Shown: piece after piece, positions 46,287 through 58,213 of the stretch
Layout: each line of letters begins with the position of its first letter
Position numbering within the stretch: position 1 is the first letter of the stretch
NCBI RefSeq assembly: GCF_014201465.1
Contig: NZ_JACHEP010000015.1
Location: 1-64,000, forward strand
Source of the DNA: Anoxybacteroides tepidamans
Lineage (GTDB): Bacteria; Bacillota; Bacilli; Bacillales; Anoxybacillaceae
DNA length: 64,000 nucleotides
Direction: 5' to 3'
Notes under the pieces: generated by a model
Databases searched by the model: none
What the model was told of the DNA's origin: nothing
What the model saw: only the letters and a program-made list of their open reading frames with translations
Translations under genes and position numbers: made by a program

Positions 46287-47375
46287 ATGAAAGAGAAAAA
46301 TATACCAAAATATTTGCAGTTAAAACAAGAAATTTTATCGTGGATTCAATCAGGGAAGTTAAGTCCGGATGAGAAAATACCGACAGAGCATGAAATCGCC
46401 AATCAATTCCAAATAAGCCGCCATACGGTTAGGCAAGCGTTGGGCGAATTAGAAAATGAAGGATGGTTATACAAAATTCAAGGAAGCGGAACATTTGTCT
46501 CCAAACCGAAACCAGCTGGAAAACATGAAGTCAAAACAGTTGCGATATTGACAACGTATATTTCGGACTATATTTTTCCACATATTGTTCGGGGAGCGGA
46601 GGAAACGTTGCGCGAGAAAGGTTATCGGCTATTGTTAGCTAGCACTGACAACCATAAAGACAGGGAACGAGAGCATTTAGAGGCGATGATTCGTCAGCCG
46701 TTAAGCGGCCTTATTATTGAACCGACAAAAAGCGCCCAAGGAAACCCTAACTTAGCCTATTATTTAGCGCTCAATAATCTACATATTCCGTATGTCATGA
46801 TTAATGAACGATATTTAGAGATGAGTTGTCCGTCCATCAAAATGGATGATGAAAGAGGCGGCTATTTGCTTACGGATCATTTAATACAGCTAGGTCATCG
46901 GCGGATTGCCGGCTTTTTTAAAACTGATGATTTGCAAGGGGTTAACAGGTTAAAAGGATTTATTCGCGCTCACCAAGAACATGGCGTTTCGTTATCATCC
47001 AACCATCTCGTATCCTATACAACGGAAGAAAAAAATACAAAACCTTTAGAAATCGCGCATTCTTTTTTGCAACAGCCAGAAGAGGAACGAGTGACAGCAA
47101 TTGTTTGCTATAACGATGAACTAGCCATTAAATTGTTGGATGTCATTCGACAGCAAGGATTGAGCGTACCGGATGATATTTCGATCGTCGGTTTCGATGA
47201 TTCTACATTTGCTACAGCTACAGAGGTGAAATTGACAACGATCCGCCATCCAAAAGCGGAAATGGGGATAAAAGCGGCGGAAATGTTAGTTCGAATGATT
47301 GAGCAAAACGATGAAATACAAGATATTATTTATCAACCTGAACTAATTGTTAGAGAATCAACAAAAAAAATATAA
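46287..47375 (+). CDS. araR: AraR, arabinose-responsive repressor
   Basis: This 362-residue chimeric regulator has an N-terminal GntR-type winged helix (about 5-70: IPKYLQLKQEILSWIQSGKL, HEIANQFQISRHTVRQALGELENEGWLYKIQGSGTFV) and a C-terminal LacI/GalR-type sugar-binding domain (about 80-360: VAILTTYISDYIFPHIVRGAE, ISIVGFDDSTFATATEVKLTTIRHP). This architecture is that of B. subtilis AraR, which releases DNA on binding L-arabinose. GAGGTGAG precedes the ATG. It is transcribed toward araDBA, and AraR-like boxes occur before seven transcription points in this window. Confidence 0.93.
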   Translation: MKEKNIPKYLQLKQEILSWIQSGKLSPDEKIPTEHEIANQFQISRHTVRQALGELENEGWLYKIQGSGTFVSKPKPAGKHEVKTVAILTTYISDYIFPHIVRGAEETLREKGYRLLLASTDNHKDREREHLEAMIRQPLSGLIIEPTKSAQGNPNLAYYLALNNLHIPYVMINERYLEMSCPSIKMDDERGGYLLTDHLIQLGHRRIAGFFKTDDLQGVNRLKGFIRAHQEHGVSLSSNHLVSYTTEEKNTKPLEIAHSFLQQPEEERVTAIVCYNDELAIKLLDVIRQQGLSVPDDISIVGFDDSTFATATEVKLTTIRHPKAEMGIKAAEMLVRMIEQNDEIQDIIYQPELIVRESTKKI

Positions 47376-47387
47376 AAAATGTTCGAA

Positions 47388-47433
47388 CAAAATTAAAAAA
47401 ACTATAGAAAAATTGTACGTACAAAATTATAAT
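47388..47433 (+). promoter_or_regulatory. araDBA promoter with AraR boxes
   Basis: AATTGTACGTACAAAA (47411-47426) matches the AraR consensus at 14 of 16 positions and abuts TATAAT (47428-47433). A weaker second box (TGTTCGAACA core, 47391-47400) lies one site upstream. The start site would fall near 47440, giving a short leader. Confidence 0.7.
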
Positions 47434-47469
47434 GGAGGTGAAGAGATTTTTATATAGGGAGTGGAGGAG

Positions 47470-48156
47470 ATGCTCGAAGAATTAAAACAAGTTGTGTTGG
47501 AGGCAAACTTACAGCTTCCTAAATATCGGTTAGTTACCTTTACATGGGGGAACGTGAGTGGAATCGACCGTGAACGAGGACTTGTTGTCATCAAACCAAG
47601 CGGAGTAGAGTATGACAAGATGACAAAGGATGATATGGTCGTTGTCGATTTAGAAGGAAATGTTGTGGAGGGGAATTTAAAACCTTCGTCTGATACACCC
47701 ACACATTTAGTTCTATATCAGTCTTTTCCTTATATTGGTGGGATTGTCCATACTCACTCGCCTTGGGCAACGATTTGGGCGCAAGCAGGGAAAGGGATTC
47801 CAGCTTTAGGGACGACGCATGCAGACTATTTTTACGGGGAAATTCCTTGTACAAGAAAAATGACGGAAGCAGAAATTAAAGGGGCATACGAATTAGAGAC
47901 GGGCAAAGTAATTGTGGAAACGTTCAGTTTTCTCGATCCGATGCAAATGCCGGGAGTGCTTGTTCATGGCCACGGTCCATTTGCTTGGGGGAACGATCCG
48001 TATAATGCTGTTCATAATGCGGTTGTCCTTGAAGAAGTAGCTAAAATGGCAGCAAGAACATGCCATCTCAACCCAAATGTTCAGCCGATTGCTCAGTCTT
48101 TATTAGACAGGCATTATCTTAGAAAACATGGTGCTAACGCTTACTATGGACAATGA
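47470..48156 (+). CDS. araD: L-ribulose-5-phosphate 4-epimerase
   Basis: This 228-residue class II aldolase-fold epimerase converts L-ribulose 5-phosphate to D-xylulose 5-phosphate. Zinc ligands are visible in [18 protein letters not shown] and [20 protein letters not shown] and [10 protein letters not shown] are family blocks. I place the start at ATG 47470 by comparison with B. subtilis AraD (MLEKLKQ-like opening), but GGAGG is only two bases away; GTG 47461 is the alternative. The stop overlaps an ATG that reads into araB. Confidence 0.92.
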   Translation: MLEELKQVVLEANLQLPKYRLVTFTWGNVSGIDRERGLVVIKPSGVEYDKMTKDDMVVVDLEGNVVEGNLKPSSDTPTHLVLYQSFPYIGGIVHTHSPWATIWAQAGKGIPALGTTHADYFYGEIPCTRKMTEAEIKGAYELETGKVIVETFSFLDPMQMPGVLVHGHGPFAWGNDPYNAVHNAVVLEEVAKMAARTCHLNPNVQPIAQSLLDRHYLRKHGANAYYGQ

Positions 48157-48170
48157 GGGAGGGGAATGAT

Positions 48171-49853
48171 GTGAAGTACGTCATTGGCATTGACTATGGA
48201 ACAGAATCTGGACGTGCCGTTCTTGTAGATCTAGAAGGAAATGAAATTGCCGATCATGTCACTCCGTATCCTCATGGGGTGATCGATGAGGTGCTTCCGG
48301 AATCAAATGTAAAATTAGAACCAGATTGGGCGCTGCAGCATCCTAGAGATTACATCGAAGTATTGGCTACTGCCGTTCCAGCGGTGTTGCAAAAATCAGG
48401 GGTAAATCCTACTGATGTGATTGGGATTGGAATAGATTTTACAGCATGCACCATGCTTCCGGTTGATGCTTTTGGTGAACCGCTTTGTTTCAAACCTGAT
48501 TTAAAACATCGACCGCATAGTTGGGTGAAATTATGGAAGCATCATGCAGCTCAAGATGAAGCGAATTTAATTAATGAAATTGCTGCCGAAAGAGGGGAAA
48601 CGTTTTTACCGCGGTATGGCGGCAAAATTTCGTCGGAATGGATGATTGCGAAAGTTTGGCAAATTTTAAACGAGGCGCCAGATATTTATGAGCAAACGGA
48701 TTTATTTTTAGAGGCTACTGATTGGGTAGTCTTTAAAATGACAGGAAATATTGTCCGAAACAGTTGTACAGCCGGTTATAAGTCCATATGGCATAAACAG
48801 GAAGGCTATCCGAGCAAAGAGTTTTTTCGAGCGTTAGATCCTCGTCTTGAAAATTTGACGGAAACAAAATTGCGCGGTGATATTGTTCCGCTTGGTACAA
48901 AAGCGGGAGAACTAACGAACGAAATGGCAGCGATGATGCGGCTTCTTCCGGGTACGGCGGTTGCTGTTGGGAATGTGGATGCTCACGCAGCCGTTCCAGG
49001 AGTTGGGGTAGTAGAGCCGGGCAAATTAGTGATGGCGATGGGCACATCGATTTGTCATATGTTGTTAGGAATGGAAGAGAAACGCGTTGAAGGAATGTGC
49101 GGGGTTGTCGAAGATGGAATTATTCCGGGGTATCTTGGCTATGAAGCGGGCCAGTCGGCGGTAGGAGATATTTTTGCGTGGTATGTAGAACAGGGAGTTC
49201 CAGCTTATGTGAAAGAAGCAGCCAAAAAAGAAGGAATCGGTATCCACGAATGGCTGGAAAAAAGGGCGGCTGCGTATAAACCGGGGGAAACTGGCTTATT
49301 GGCGCTAGATTGGTGGAACGGTAACCGCTCTGTATTAGTCGATACGGATTTGACAGGATTAATGATTGGTTACACATTGTTAACGAAGCCAGAAGAAATT
49401 TATCGCGCTTTGCTCGAAGCGACGGCATTCGGCACTCGAAAAATTATTGACGCTTTTGTTGAAAGCGGTGTCAAAGTAGAGGAGCTCTATGCTTGCGGCG
49501 GGCTTCCGCAAAAAAATAAATTATTGATGCAAATTTATGCGGATGTGACAAATCGCCCAATTAAAGTAGCGGCTTCGAAGCAAACTCCTGCTGTTGGGGC
49601 AGCGATGTTTGCAGCGGTGGCAGCCGGAAAAGAAAATGGAGGATATGAATCGATTGTTGAGGCTGCCAAAAAAATGGGGAAAGTCCGCGATGAAGTGTTT
49701 AAGCCGATACGAGAAAATGTAGCGATTTACGAACAACTATATCAAGAGTATGTGAAACTGCATGATTATTTCGGACGCGGCGGAAACAATGTGATGAAAC
49801 GATTAAAATCGATTAAAGAAAATGTAGGATTAAAAGAATCAGTGAATATCTAA
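48171..49853 (+). CDS. araB: L-ribulokinase
   Basis: This 560-residue FGGY-family kinase phosphorylates L-ribulose. It has the N-terminal phosphate loop [30 protein letters not shown], the Asp-containing [14 protein letters not shown], and the C-terminal ATP-binding [21 protein letters not shown] 48171 has GGGAGGGG six bases upstream. An in-frame ATG at 48153, which overlaps the araD stop, would place that ribosome site inside the gene. araA follows after 21 bp. Confidence 0.93.
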   Translation: MKYVIGIDYGTESGRAVLVDLEGNEIADHVTPYPHGVIDEVLPESNVKLEPDWALQHPRDYIEVLATAVPAVLQKSGVNPTDVIGIGIDFTACTMLPVDAFGEPLCFKPDLKHRPHSWVKLWKHHAAQDEANLINEIAAERGETFLPRYGGKISSEWMIAKVWQILNEAPDIYEQTDLFLEATDWVVFKMTGNIVRNSCTAGYKSIWHKQEGYPSKEFFRALDPRLENLTETKLRGDIVPLGTKAGELTNEMAAMMRLLPGTAVAVGNVDAHAAVPGVGVVEPGKLVMAMGTSICHMLLGMEEKRVEGMCGVVEDGIIPGYLGYEAGQSAVGDIFAWYVEQGVPAYVKEAAKKEGIGIHEWLEKRAAAYKPGETGLLALDWWNGNRSVLVDTDLTGLMIGYTLLTKPEEIYRALLEATAFGTRKIIDAFVESGVKVEELYACGGLPQKNKLLMQIYADVTNRPIKVAASKQTPAVGAAMFAAVAAGKENGGYESIVEAAKKMGKVRDEVFKPIRENVAIYEQLYQEYVKLHDYFGRGGNNVMKRLKSIKENVGLKESVNI

Positions 49854-49874
49854 TAGATGTGAGGAGAGGTTTTT

Positions 49875-51365
49875 ATGCTACAGTTGCGGCCATATGAATT
49901 TTGGTTTGTTACAGGAAGCCAGCATTTGTACGGGGAAGAAACGCTGAAACAAGTAGAAGAGCATTCGAGAATGATCGCCGAAGGTTTCGAGCGGGATGAG
50001 ACGCTTCCGTTTAAAGTCGTTTTTAAACCAGTTGTGACAACAGCTGACGGAATTCGGAAGCTTTGTATTGAAGCGAATGCTGATGACGGTTGTGCGGGAA
50101 TCATTACGTGGATGCATACGTTTTCTCCTGCGAAAATGTGGATCGGAGGTCTTTCGCAGTTAAGGAAGCCGTTGTTGCACCTTCACACACAATTTAACCG
50201 CGACATCCCTTGGAACAGCATTGATATGGATTTTATGAATTTGAACCAATCGGCCCACGGTGACCGGGAATATGGTTTTATCGGCGCAAGAATGGGAATT
50301 GCGCGGAAAGTGGTCGTCGGTCATTGGGAAGATGCGGATGTTCGCGAACGAATTGCCGGCTGGATGCGCACGGCGGTTGCGGCCACAGAAAGCTGTCATT
50401 TAAAAGTAGCCCGTTTTGGCGACAACATGAGGGAAGTAGCGGTGACAGAAGGCGATAAAGTCGAAGCGCAAATTCAATTTGGTTGGTCTATTAACGGCTA
50501 TGGCATCGGCGATCTTGTTCAGTATATAAAAGAAGTGCCAGAGCAGAAAGTAAACGAGCTTTTCGATGAATATACAGAACTATACGATATTGTTCCAGAG
50601 GGGCTTCGCGAAGGAGCAGTGCGCGATTCGATCCTTGAACAAGCTCGGATTGAACTCGGGCTAAAAGCGTTTTTAGAAGAAGGGAATTTTACTGCATTTA
50701 CGACGACATTTGAAGATTTGCATGGAATGAAACAGCTCCCAGGACTTGCGGTCCAACGTTTGATGGCGGAAGGATATGGTTTTGGCGGTGAGGGAGATTG
50801 GAAAACGGCAGCGCTTGTTCGGATCATGAAAATTATGGCCGATGGAAAGGGAACGTCGTTTATGGAAGATTACACGTATCATTTTGAGCCAGGAAACGAA
50901 TTAATTCTTGGCGCTCATATGTTAGAAGTGTGTCCGACCATTGCTGCTACCCGTCCGAAACTTGAGGTCCATCCTCTTTCGATTGGCGGAAAGGCTGATC
51001 CAGCTCGTCTTGTTTTTGACGGTGGTGCAGGAGCGGCGGTAAATGCATCGTTGATTGATATTGGGCATCGTTTCCGCCTCATTGTGAACGAAGTCGATGC
51101 GGTAAAGGTAGAGAAAGAGATGCCAAAGCTTCCGGTTGCAAGAATCTTATGGAAGCCGCGTCCATCGCTTCGTGATTCGGCAGAAGCGTGGATTTTAGCG
51201 GGAGGTGCCCACCATACGTGCTTCTCATTCGCCGTCACGACAGAACAGCTGCAAGACTTTGCGGAAATAGCAGGAATTGAATGTGTAGTCATCAACGAAC
51301 ACACATCGCCGCAATCAATCCGGAATGAGTTAAGATGGAATGAAATGTTTTGGCAGGGGCGATAA
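49875..51365 (+). CDS. araA: L-arabinose isomerase
   Basis: This 496-residue isomerase converts L-arabinose to L-ribulose with Mn2+. Family blocks are [57 protein letters not shown] (metal-ligand Glu and His) and [13 protein letters not shown] (late His). Length and sequence fit the thermostable Geobacillus enzymes. GAGGAGAGG lies before ATG 49875. It is the last gene of araDBA. Confidence 0.95.
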   Translation: MLQLRPYEFWFVTGSQHLYGEETLKQVEEHSRMIAEGFERDETLPFKVVFKPVVTTADGIRKLCIEANADDGCAGIITWMHTFSPAKMWIGGLSQLRKPLLHLHTQFNRDIPWNSIDMDFMNLNQSAHGDREYGFIGARMGIARKVVVGHWEDADVRERIAGWMRTAVAATESCHLKVARFGDNMREVAVTEGDKVEAQIQFGWSINGYGIGDLVQYIKEVPEQKVNELFDEYTELYDIVPEGLREGAVRDSILEQARIELGLKAFLEEGNFTAFTTTFEDLHGMKQLPGLAVQRLMAEGYGFGGEGDWKTAALVRIMKIMADGKGTSFMEDYTYHFEPGNELILGAHMLEVCPTIAATRPKLEVHPLSIGGKADPARLVFDGGAGAAVNASLIDIGHRFRLIVNEVDAVKVEKEMPKLPVARILWKPRPSLRDSAEAWILAGGAHHTCFSFAVTTEQLQDFAEIAGIECVVINEHTSPQSIRNELRWNEMFWQGR

Positions 51366-51400
51366 GGTAGTTTTAGAACATTGAGAATATGTTTTTGCAT

Positions 51401-51436
51401 TAAGGACATGGGCTGAGAGAGGGGCTCATGTCCTTA
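51401..51436 (+). terminator. hairpin after araA
   Basis: TAAGGACATG pairs with CATGTCCTTA around a 16-nt loop. There is no T run, so termination strength is doubtful. Confidence 0.45.
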
Positions 51437-51590
51437 GTTGTTAATGGGTATGTGTAACTTCTTGGAGGGGAATTATAACTTTTAGTAGTGGAGTTAAATG
51501 GCTTGGTTTATGTCAATTTTCAAATATAGAAGACGCTTATAGATAATCATTCTAGAAATCGTCTCTAAACACTGTTAGATCCGATTGTTT

Positions 51591-51670
51591 TTATGTACGT
51601 ACAAATGTTAATTTAAAATTATGAAAATTTAAAAAAAATATTGACATGTACGAACAAAAACCGCTAATAT
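51591..51670 (+). promoter_or_regulatory. AraR-controlled promoter upstream of the IS remnant
   Basis: TTATGTACGTACAAAT (51591-51606) and ACATGTACGAACAAAA (51644-51659) match the AraR consensus at 14 and 12 of 16 positions, 53 bp apart. TTGACA (51641-51646) and TATAAT-like TAATAT (51665-51670) are 18 bp apart, with the second box between them. It is the best promoter of the region but lies 770 bp before abnE. Confidence 0.7.
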
Positions 51671-51736
51671 AGAGTTAGAATACGCTTTCAAAAGTAAAGA
51701 TGCTATTTAAAATTGATTCTTGGTTAAGGGGGTGTG

Positions 51737-52089
51737 ATGTATTTTTGTTCGTACATATTGAGTATTACCTCAATAGTGTACTATCTCATCATATACACAT
51801 TGAACCAATATCCAGATAAACATGTGGTGATGGTCTTGGATAACGCAAAAATTCATCATGCCAAAGTCCTTCAGCCTTTTTTACAGGAGCACGAAGAACA
51901 GTTAACTTTTGTATTTTTATCCCCTTATTTGCCGAATTTAAATTAGTTGAACGAATTTGAGGCTGGCTGAAAGAGAGTGTCATTGACAATCGGTTTCATC
52001 CTAGTTGAAAAGAGTTGCGAGAATCGATTGTTTCGTTCTTAGAGTACCTTTCTGAGTTTCCAGAAAAAGTGCTCAAACGCATCGGATAG
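51737..52089 (+). pseudogene. IS630-type transposase remnant (fused to a foreign start)
   Basis: From about 51797 the frame encodes the DDE-domain end of an IS630-like transposase: NQYPDKHVVMVLDNAKIHHA, with the catalytic Asp in VMVLDNA, and LSPYLPNLN. It is then broken by TAG (51944-51946), a frameshift near 51970, and TGA before the tail LRESIVSFLEYLSEFPEKVL ending at 52089. The N-terminal two thirds are missing. The first 20 codons from ATG 51737 (AAGGGGGT upstream) are hydrophobic and do not belong to the transposase. A further AraR-like box, TTTTGTTCGTACATAT, lies at 51743-51758. It is not functional. Confidence 0.8.
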
Positions 52090-52243
52090 GTTGTTATGTC
52101 GGAACATTAATCTGAACCTATTATAGAAGTATCTGTTAATAGATTTAGGAATGAATTGAGAGATTTTTAAAAGATTATGGGAAGTAGTGAGTTACTTACA
52201 GTATTTACCGAGAATTGATTTGTTACACTGTGCTTAAGAAGAA

Positions 52244-52394
52244 TGATTACGCTTACATTTATTTGTATATTAATCTCTTACGAACTAACCTGAAACAATT
52301 AATAATCCTACCATAATTAAAAGGGGGGGTTATTATAAAATCAATTGTTTATTTAAAAAAAAGGGGTGAGCTGTTAATTATTTAAGCGCTTTCA
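52244..52394. promoter_or_regulatory. two cre sites upstream of abnE
   Basis: ATGATTACGCTTACAT (52244-52259) matches the cre consensus at 14 of 16 positions. TGAAAGCGCTTAAA on the minus strand of 52381-52394 matches 13 of 14. The second lies 48 bp before abnE, which suggests direct CcpA control. The remaining 52090-52420 sequence is AT-rich, with two unused GGGGG ribosome-like sites. Confidence 0.55.
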
Positions 52395-52441
52395 CATATT
52401 TTGATAGAGTTTATTAATATTTGAGTAAAGGGGATGGGAGT

Positions 52442-53755
52442 ATGAAGAGGTTTGCTATATTGTTATTAGTAATTAATATGGCAGTATCTTTGTTTTTAAC
52501 TGGTTGTTCTTCTGGGGCAGGTAATTCTAGTTCTGGTAGCTCCCCCAAAAATTCTAATGGAGTCACTAAATTAACACTTTGGACATTCGTTGAACAACAT
52601 GCCAAATTTTATGAATTTATGGCTGATGAGTGGAATAAACAGCACCCAGATAAAAAAATTCAAATACAGGCTACTACGTATCCGTATGACGACATGCATA
52701 ATAAGTTACTTTTGTCTTTACAATCCGGGGTTGGAGCCCCTGATATTGCTGATATTGAAATTTCCCGGTTTTCTAACTATTTAAAAGGAAAGCCGCAGTT
52801 AGTAGAACTAAACGATATTGTGGATCCGGTTAAAGACAAAATCGTTCAATCTAGACTAAATATTTATTCTAAAGACGGAAAATATTATGGGATTGATTTC
52901 CATGTAGGTGCAACTGTTATTTACTATAATAAAGAGCTATTAGATAAAGCCGGCGTAGATCCTGACAAAATTGTTACATGGGAAGATTTCAAAGAAGCTG
53001 GAAAAAAAGTAGTTAGAGCAACAGGAAAACCAATGATTACAATTGAAACGAGCGATTTGTGGAGCTACTGGCCATTGATTGTACAGCAAGGTTCCGATTT
53101 TTATGGTAAGGACGGTAGTGTTACTTTAGATAATGAAACGAATATAAAAACGTTAGAATTTTTAAAACAATTGCTGGATGAGAAAATCGCTAAAGCAGCT
53201 CCTGGAGGAGGACATCATACAGAAGAATATTACGGATTTATGAACAAAGGAGGAGCTGCCTCTGTTGTCATGCCGATGTGGTATATGGGAAGATTTACAG
53301 ATTATATGCCTGACCTGAAAGGGAAAATGATTATTCGTCCGCTGCCTCGTTGGACGGTTGATGGTAAACGTTCAGCTGGAATGGGTGGCACTGGTACAGT
53401 TATTACTACGCAATCTAAAAATATAAAACTTGCAAAAGAATTTTTAGCGTTTGCTAAATTGTCTAAAGAGGGAAATATTCAAATTTGGAAACAACTTGGA
53501 TTTGATCCAATCCGTTGGGATGTATGGGAGGATCCTGCGTTGAAAGAACCAAACAAATACACCGAGTATTTTGGTAACGATATTTTTAATATTCTTATGA
53601 CTGTAAAAGACGAGATCGATTCTCCAACAATTACCGAAAATACACCGAAGATGAATCAGCTTGTTGTCCAATCGGCATTGTATAAGGTTCTAAAGGAAGG
53701 TAAACAGTCGCCTGAACAAGCATTAAAGAACGTGGCGAAAGAGATGCGAAAGTAG
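52442..53755 (+). CDS. abnE: arabino-oligosaccharide ABC importer, binding lipoprotein
   Basis: This 437-residue family 1 solute-binding lipoprotein has signal MKRFAILLLVINMAVSLFL with lipobox LTGC. Markers are KLTLWTFVEQHAKFYEFMADEWNKQHP, IADIEISRFSNYL and GIDFHVGATVIYYNKELLDKAGVDP. ATG 52442 follows GGGGATGGGAG. With the two permeases it matches AbnEFJ of G. stearothermophilus and AraNPQ of B. subtilis, which import arabinan fragments. No ATPase is encoded here, as usual for systems sharing an MsmX-type ATPase. Confidence 0.87.
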   Translation: MKRFAILLLVINMAVSLFLTGCSSGAGNSSSGSSPKNSNGVTKLTLWTFVEQHAKFYEFMADEWNKQHPDKKIQIQATTYPYDDMHNKLLLSLQSGVGAPDIADIEISRFSNYLKGKPQLVELNDIVDPVKDKIVQSRLNIYSKDGKYYGIDFHVGATVIYYNKELLDKAGVDPDKIVTWEDFKEAGKKVVRATGKPMITIETSDLWSYWPLIVQQGSDFYGKDGSVTLDNETNIKTLEFLKQLLDEKIAKAAPGGGHHTEEYYGFMNKGGAASVVMPMWYMGRFTDYMPDLKGKMIIRPLPRWTVDGKRSAGMGGTGTVITTQSKNIKLAKEFLAFAKLSKEGNIQIWKQLGFDPIRWDVWEDPALKEPNKYTEYFGNDIFNILMTVKDEIDSPTITENTPKMNQLVVQSALYKVLKEGKQSPEQALKNVAKEMRK

Positions 53756-53841
53756 TAATATCTGAAAAAAAAGGGGGGTTCTAGTGGATAACCATTTGAA
53801 CCTTCCGCCCTGATTATTCTGCAGCATAAGGGGGGAGTATA

Positions 53842-54780
53842 ATGGAAAACCAATTAAATTATTCAACTAGTACTCAAATGGTACCTCAAAAGAAGCAAAA
53901 GAGAGAGAATATTTTATTTTCGCAAAAATTAGCTCCGTATATCTTTGTATCTCCATTTCTTATTTCGTTTTTTGTCTTTTTCCTTTATCCTTCGATACAG
54001 ACTATTGTTATGAGTTTTCAGGAAGTTTTACCTGGTGAAACGAAATTCATTGGATTACAAAACTACAAAAATTTGCTGAATCCGCACTTTTTTGCGGCAT
54101 TGCGTAATACAACGGTTTATACGATATGGACATTAATTATTCTCATTCCGTTCCCTTTAATATTAGCTGTGATATTAAACTCAAAAGTCATACCAGGACG
54201 TAATCTTTTTCGTTCCTCTTTTTTCATACCGGCATTGACGTCTACTATTGTAGCTGGCGTTATATTCCGATTGATTTTCGGAGAGTTAGAATCAGCGCCT
54301 GCCAATACATTAATGCGTGCGTTAGGGTTAGATGCTCAACAATGGACGATGCATTGGGGCACAGGGATGTTTTTGATGGTATTTTTGGCATCTTGGAAGT
54401 GGTTAGGTGTTAACATTTTATATTTTCTTTCAGGATTACAAAATATACCAAAAGAACTTTATGAATCAGCAGAAATGGACGGGGCAGGAGTGTTTACAAA
54501 ATTTTTCAAGATTACTCTCCCTCTTTTAAAACCAGTAACGGTTTATGTATTAACGATCAGTATTTTTGGTGGATTTCGAATGTATGAAGAAAGTTTTGTA
54601 TTTTGGCAAAATCAATCCCCTGGGGATATCGGTCTTACGTTGGTAGGGTATATTTATCAGGAAGGTTTCGTAAATAACGATATGGGATTTGGGTCTGCTA
54701 TTGGGATTGTGTTGCTAGTAATTGTTTTAATCCTTAATTTAATTCAACTTAAATTTACAGGTGCATTTAGAAAGGAGTAA
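53842..54780 (+). CDS. abnF: arabino-oligosaccharide ABC importer permease
   Basis: This 312-residue MalF-type permease has about six hydrophobic segments, LAPYIFVSPFLISFFVFFLYPSIQT near the start, and the EAA loop ELYESAEMDGAGVFTKFFKITLPLLKPV for ATPase contact. GGGGGGAG precedes the ATG; the partner permease follows after 3 bp. Confidence 0.9.
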   Translation: MENQLNYSTSTQMVPQKKQKRENILFSQKLAPYIFVSPFLISFFVFFLYPSIQTIVMSFQEVLPGETKFIGLQNYKNLLNPHFFAALRNTTVYTIWTLIILIPFPLILAVILNSKVIPGRNLFRSSFFIPALTSTIVAGVIFRLIFGELESAPANTLMRALGLDAQQWTMHWGTGMFLMVFLASWKWLGVNILYFLSGLQNIPKELYESAEMDGAGVFTKFFKITLPLLKPVTVYVLTISIFGGFRMYEESFVFWQNQSPGDIGLTLVGYIYQEGFVNNDMGFGSAIGIVLLVIVLILNLIQLKFTGAFRKE

Positions 54781-54783
54781 GCC

Positions 54784-57170
<2,387 letters not shown>

Positions 57171-57174
57171 CACC

Positions 57175-57206
57175 ATAGGGCTGGTCTTGTGACAAGGTCA
57201 GCCTAT
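57175..57206 (+). terminator. hairpin after abfA
   Basis: ATAGGGCTG...CAGCCTAT forms an imperfect stem followed by CTCTTT. It may end part of the abnEFJ-abfA transcript. Confidence 0.45.
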
Positions 57207-57230
57207 CTCTTTAGGAAATAACGGATTAGG

Positions 57231-57371
57231 ATGCCAATGATGAGCGGCGGCATGATGTCCATTGAGAAGGATACAGAGATTTCTGACATTTACAACAAAA
57301 ATATTAATCTCGATATTTTGAAGTTGTACCGTGACGTGGGAGGCGAAAAACGTTTGTGTTTGATGGAATAA
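57231..57371 (+). CDS. 46-residue ORF overlapping the araL start
   Basis: ATG 57231 opens a 46-residue frame (methionine-rich start MPMMSGGMMSIEKD, then a charged region) that ends at TAA 57369-57371, 16 bp inside araL in another frame. No convincing ribosome site precedes it. I do not recognise it. It could be a coupled leader ORF for araL, the end of a decayed gene, or chance. Confidence 0.25.
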   Translation: MPMMSGGMMSIEKDTEISDIYNKNINLDILKLYRDVGGEKRLCLME

Positions 57372-58213
57372 AAGGCGTGTTGATTGACCTAGACGGAACG
57401 ATTTTGAAAGGAAATCAAATGATTCCCTATGCAGATGAGGTGATTGCCTACATCCGCTCCCTTGGCAAAAAAATCGCGTTTGTCAGCAATCGTGGGAATT
57501 TGTCGCGACGCATGTGCTATGAGCGGCTCGAACAGTTTGGGATTGCGGCTACTGAAAAAGAAATCATTTTATCCTCCACTGTGACGGCTCAATTTTTGCG
57601 GGAACATTATCCGTTATGTCAAGTTTGGACGCTAGGAGATGAGGGGCTGCGCGAAGAATTGCGGCATCATCAAGTCCAATTGGCCAAAATACCCGAAGAA
57701 GCGGATTTTCTTGTGATTACTTTGCATGAAACGATGACGTATCGCGATTTGGATTTTGCTTTTCGGGCCGTCTATCATGGTGCAAGAATGATTGCGACTA
57801 ATATTGATAAAATGTTTCCTAATGAAAATGGGAATGCAATTGATGTTGCCGGGATGGTTGGGGCCATTGAAGCAACGACGGCTCGAAAGGTTGAACTTGT
57901 TTTAGGAAAGCCTTCTTGTTTTATGGTGGAAGCGGCTTTGCGTTATTTACAGGTGCCCCCGAGCCAATGTTTAGTGATTGGTGACAGCACTGAATCCGAT
58001 ATTCGAATGGGACGGATGTATGGAATGAAAACAGTACTTGTTTTGACAGGAAATACAAAGAAAAGCCACCTTGATACATTGCGAGTAAAGGAACATCCTG
58101 ATTATGTGATTGACTCTATTTATGACATGATCCGGTTAGGAGAGGGGGAGTGCGGTGAACGGGACGTTACAGGAGATTGTTTCACTTGCCGAGCAGTGTC
58201 GTTGCGGAAATAA
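57356..58213 (+). CDS. araL: AraL-type HAD sugar phosphatase
   Basis: This 285-residue HAD phosphatase (NagD/class IIA) matches B. subtilis AraL. It has the nucleophile motif LIDLDGTILKG (DxD), motif II FVSNRGNLSRRM, the Lys/cap region, and motif III/IV ECLVIGDSTESDIRMGRMYGMKT-like residues (CLVIGDSTESDIRMG). B. subtilis AraL dephosphorylates sugar phosphates and is thought to relieve their toxicity. It starts at GTG 57356 behind GGGAGGCG and overlaps araM by 59 bp. A small ORF overlaps its first codons. Confidence 0.88.
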   Translation: MFDGIKGVLIDLDGTILKGNQMIPYADEVIAYIRSLGKKIAFVSNRGNLSRRMCYERLEQFGIAATEKEIILSSTVTAQFLREHYPLCQVWTLGDEGLREELRHHQVQLAKIPEEADFLVITLHETMTYRDLDFAFRAVYHGARMIATNIDKMFPNENGNAIDVAGMVGAIEATTARKVELVLGKPSCFMVEAALRYLQVPPSQCLVIGDSTESDIRMGRMYGMKTVLVLTGNTKKSHLDTLRVKEHPDYVIDSIYDMIRLGEGECGERDVTGDCFTCRAVSLRK

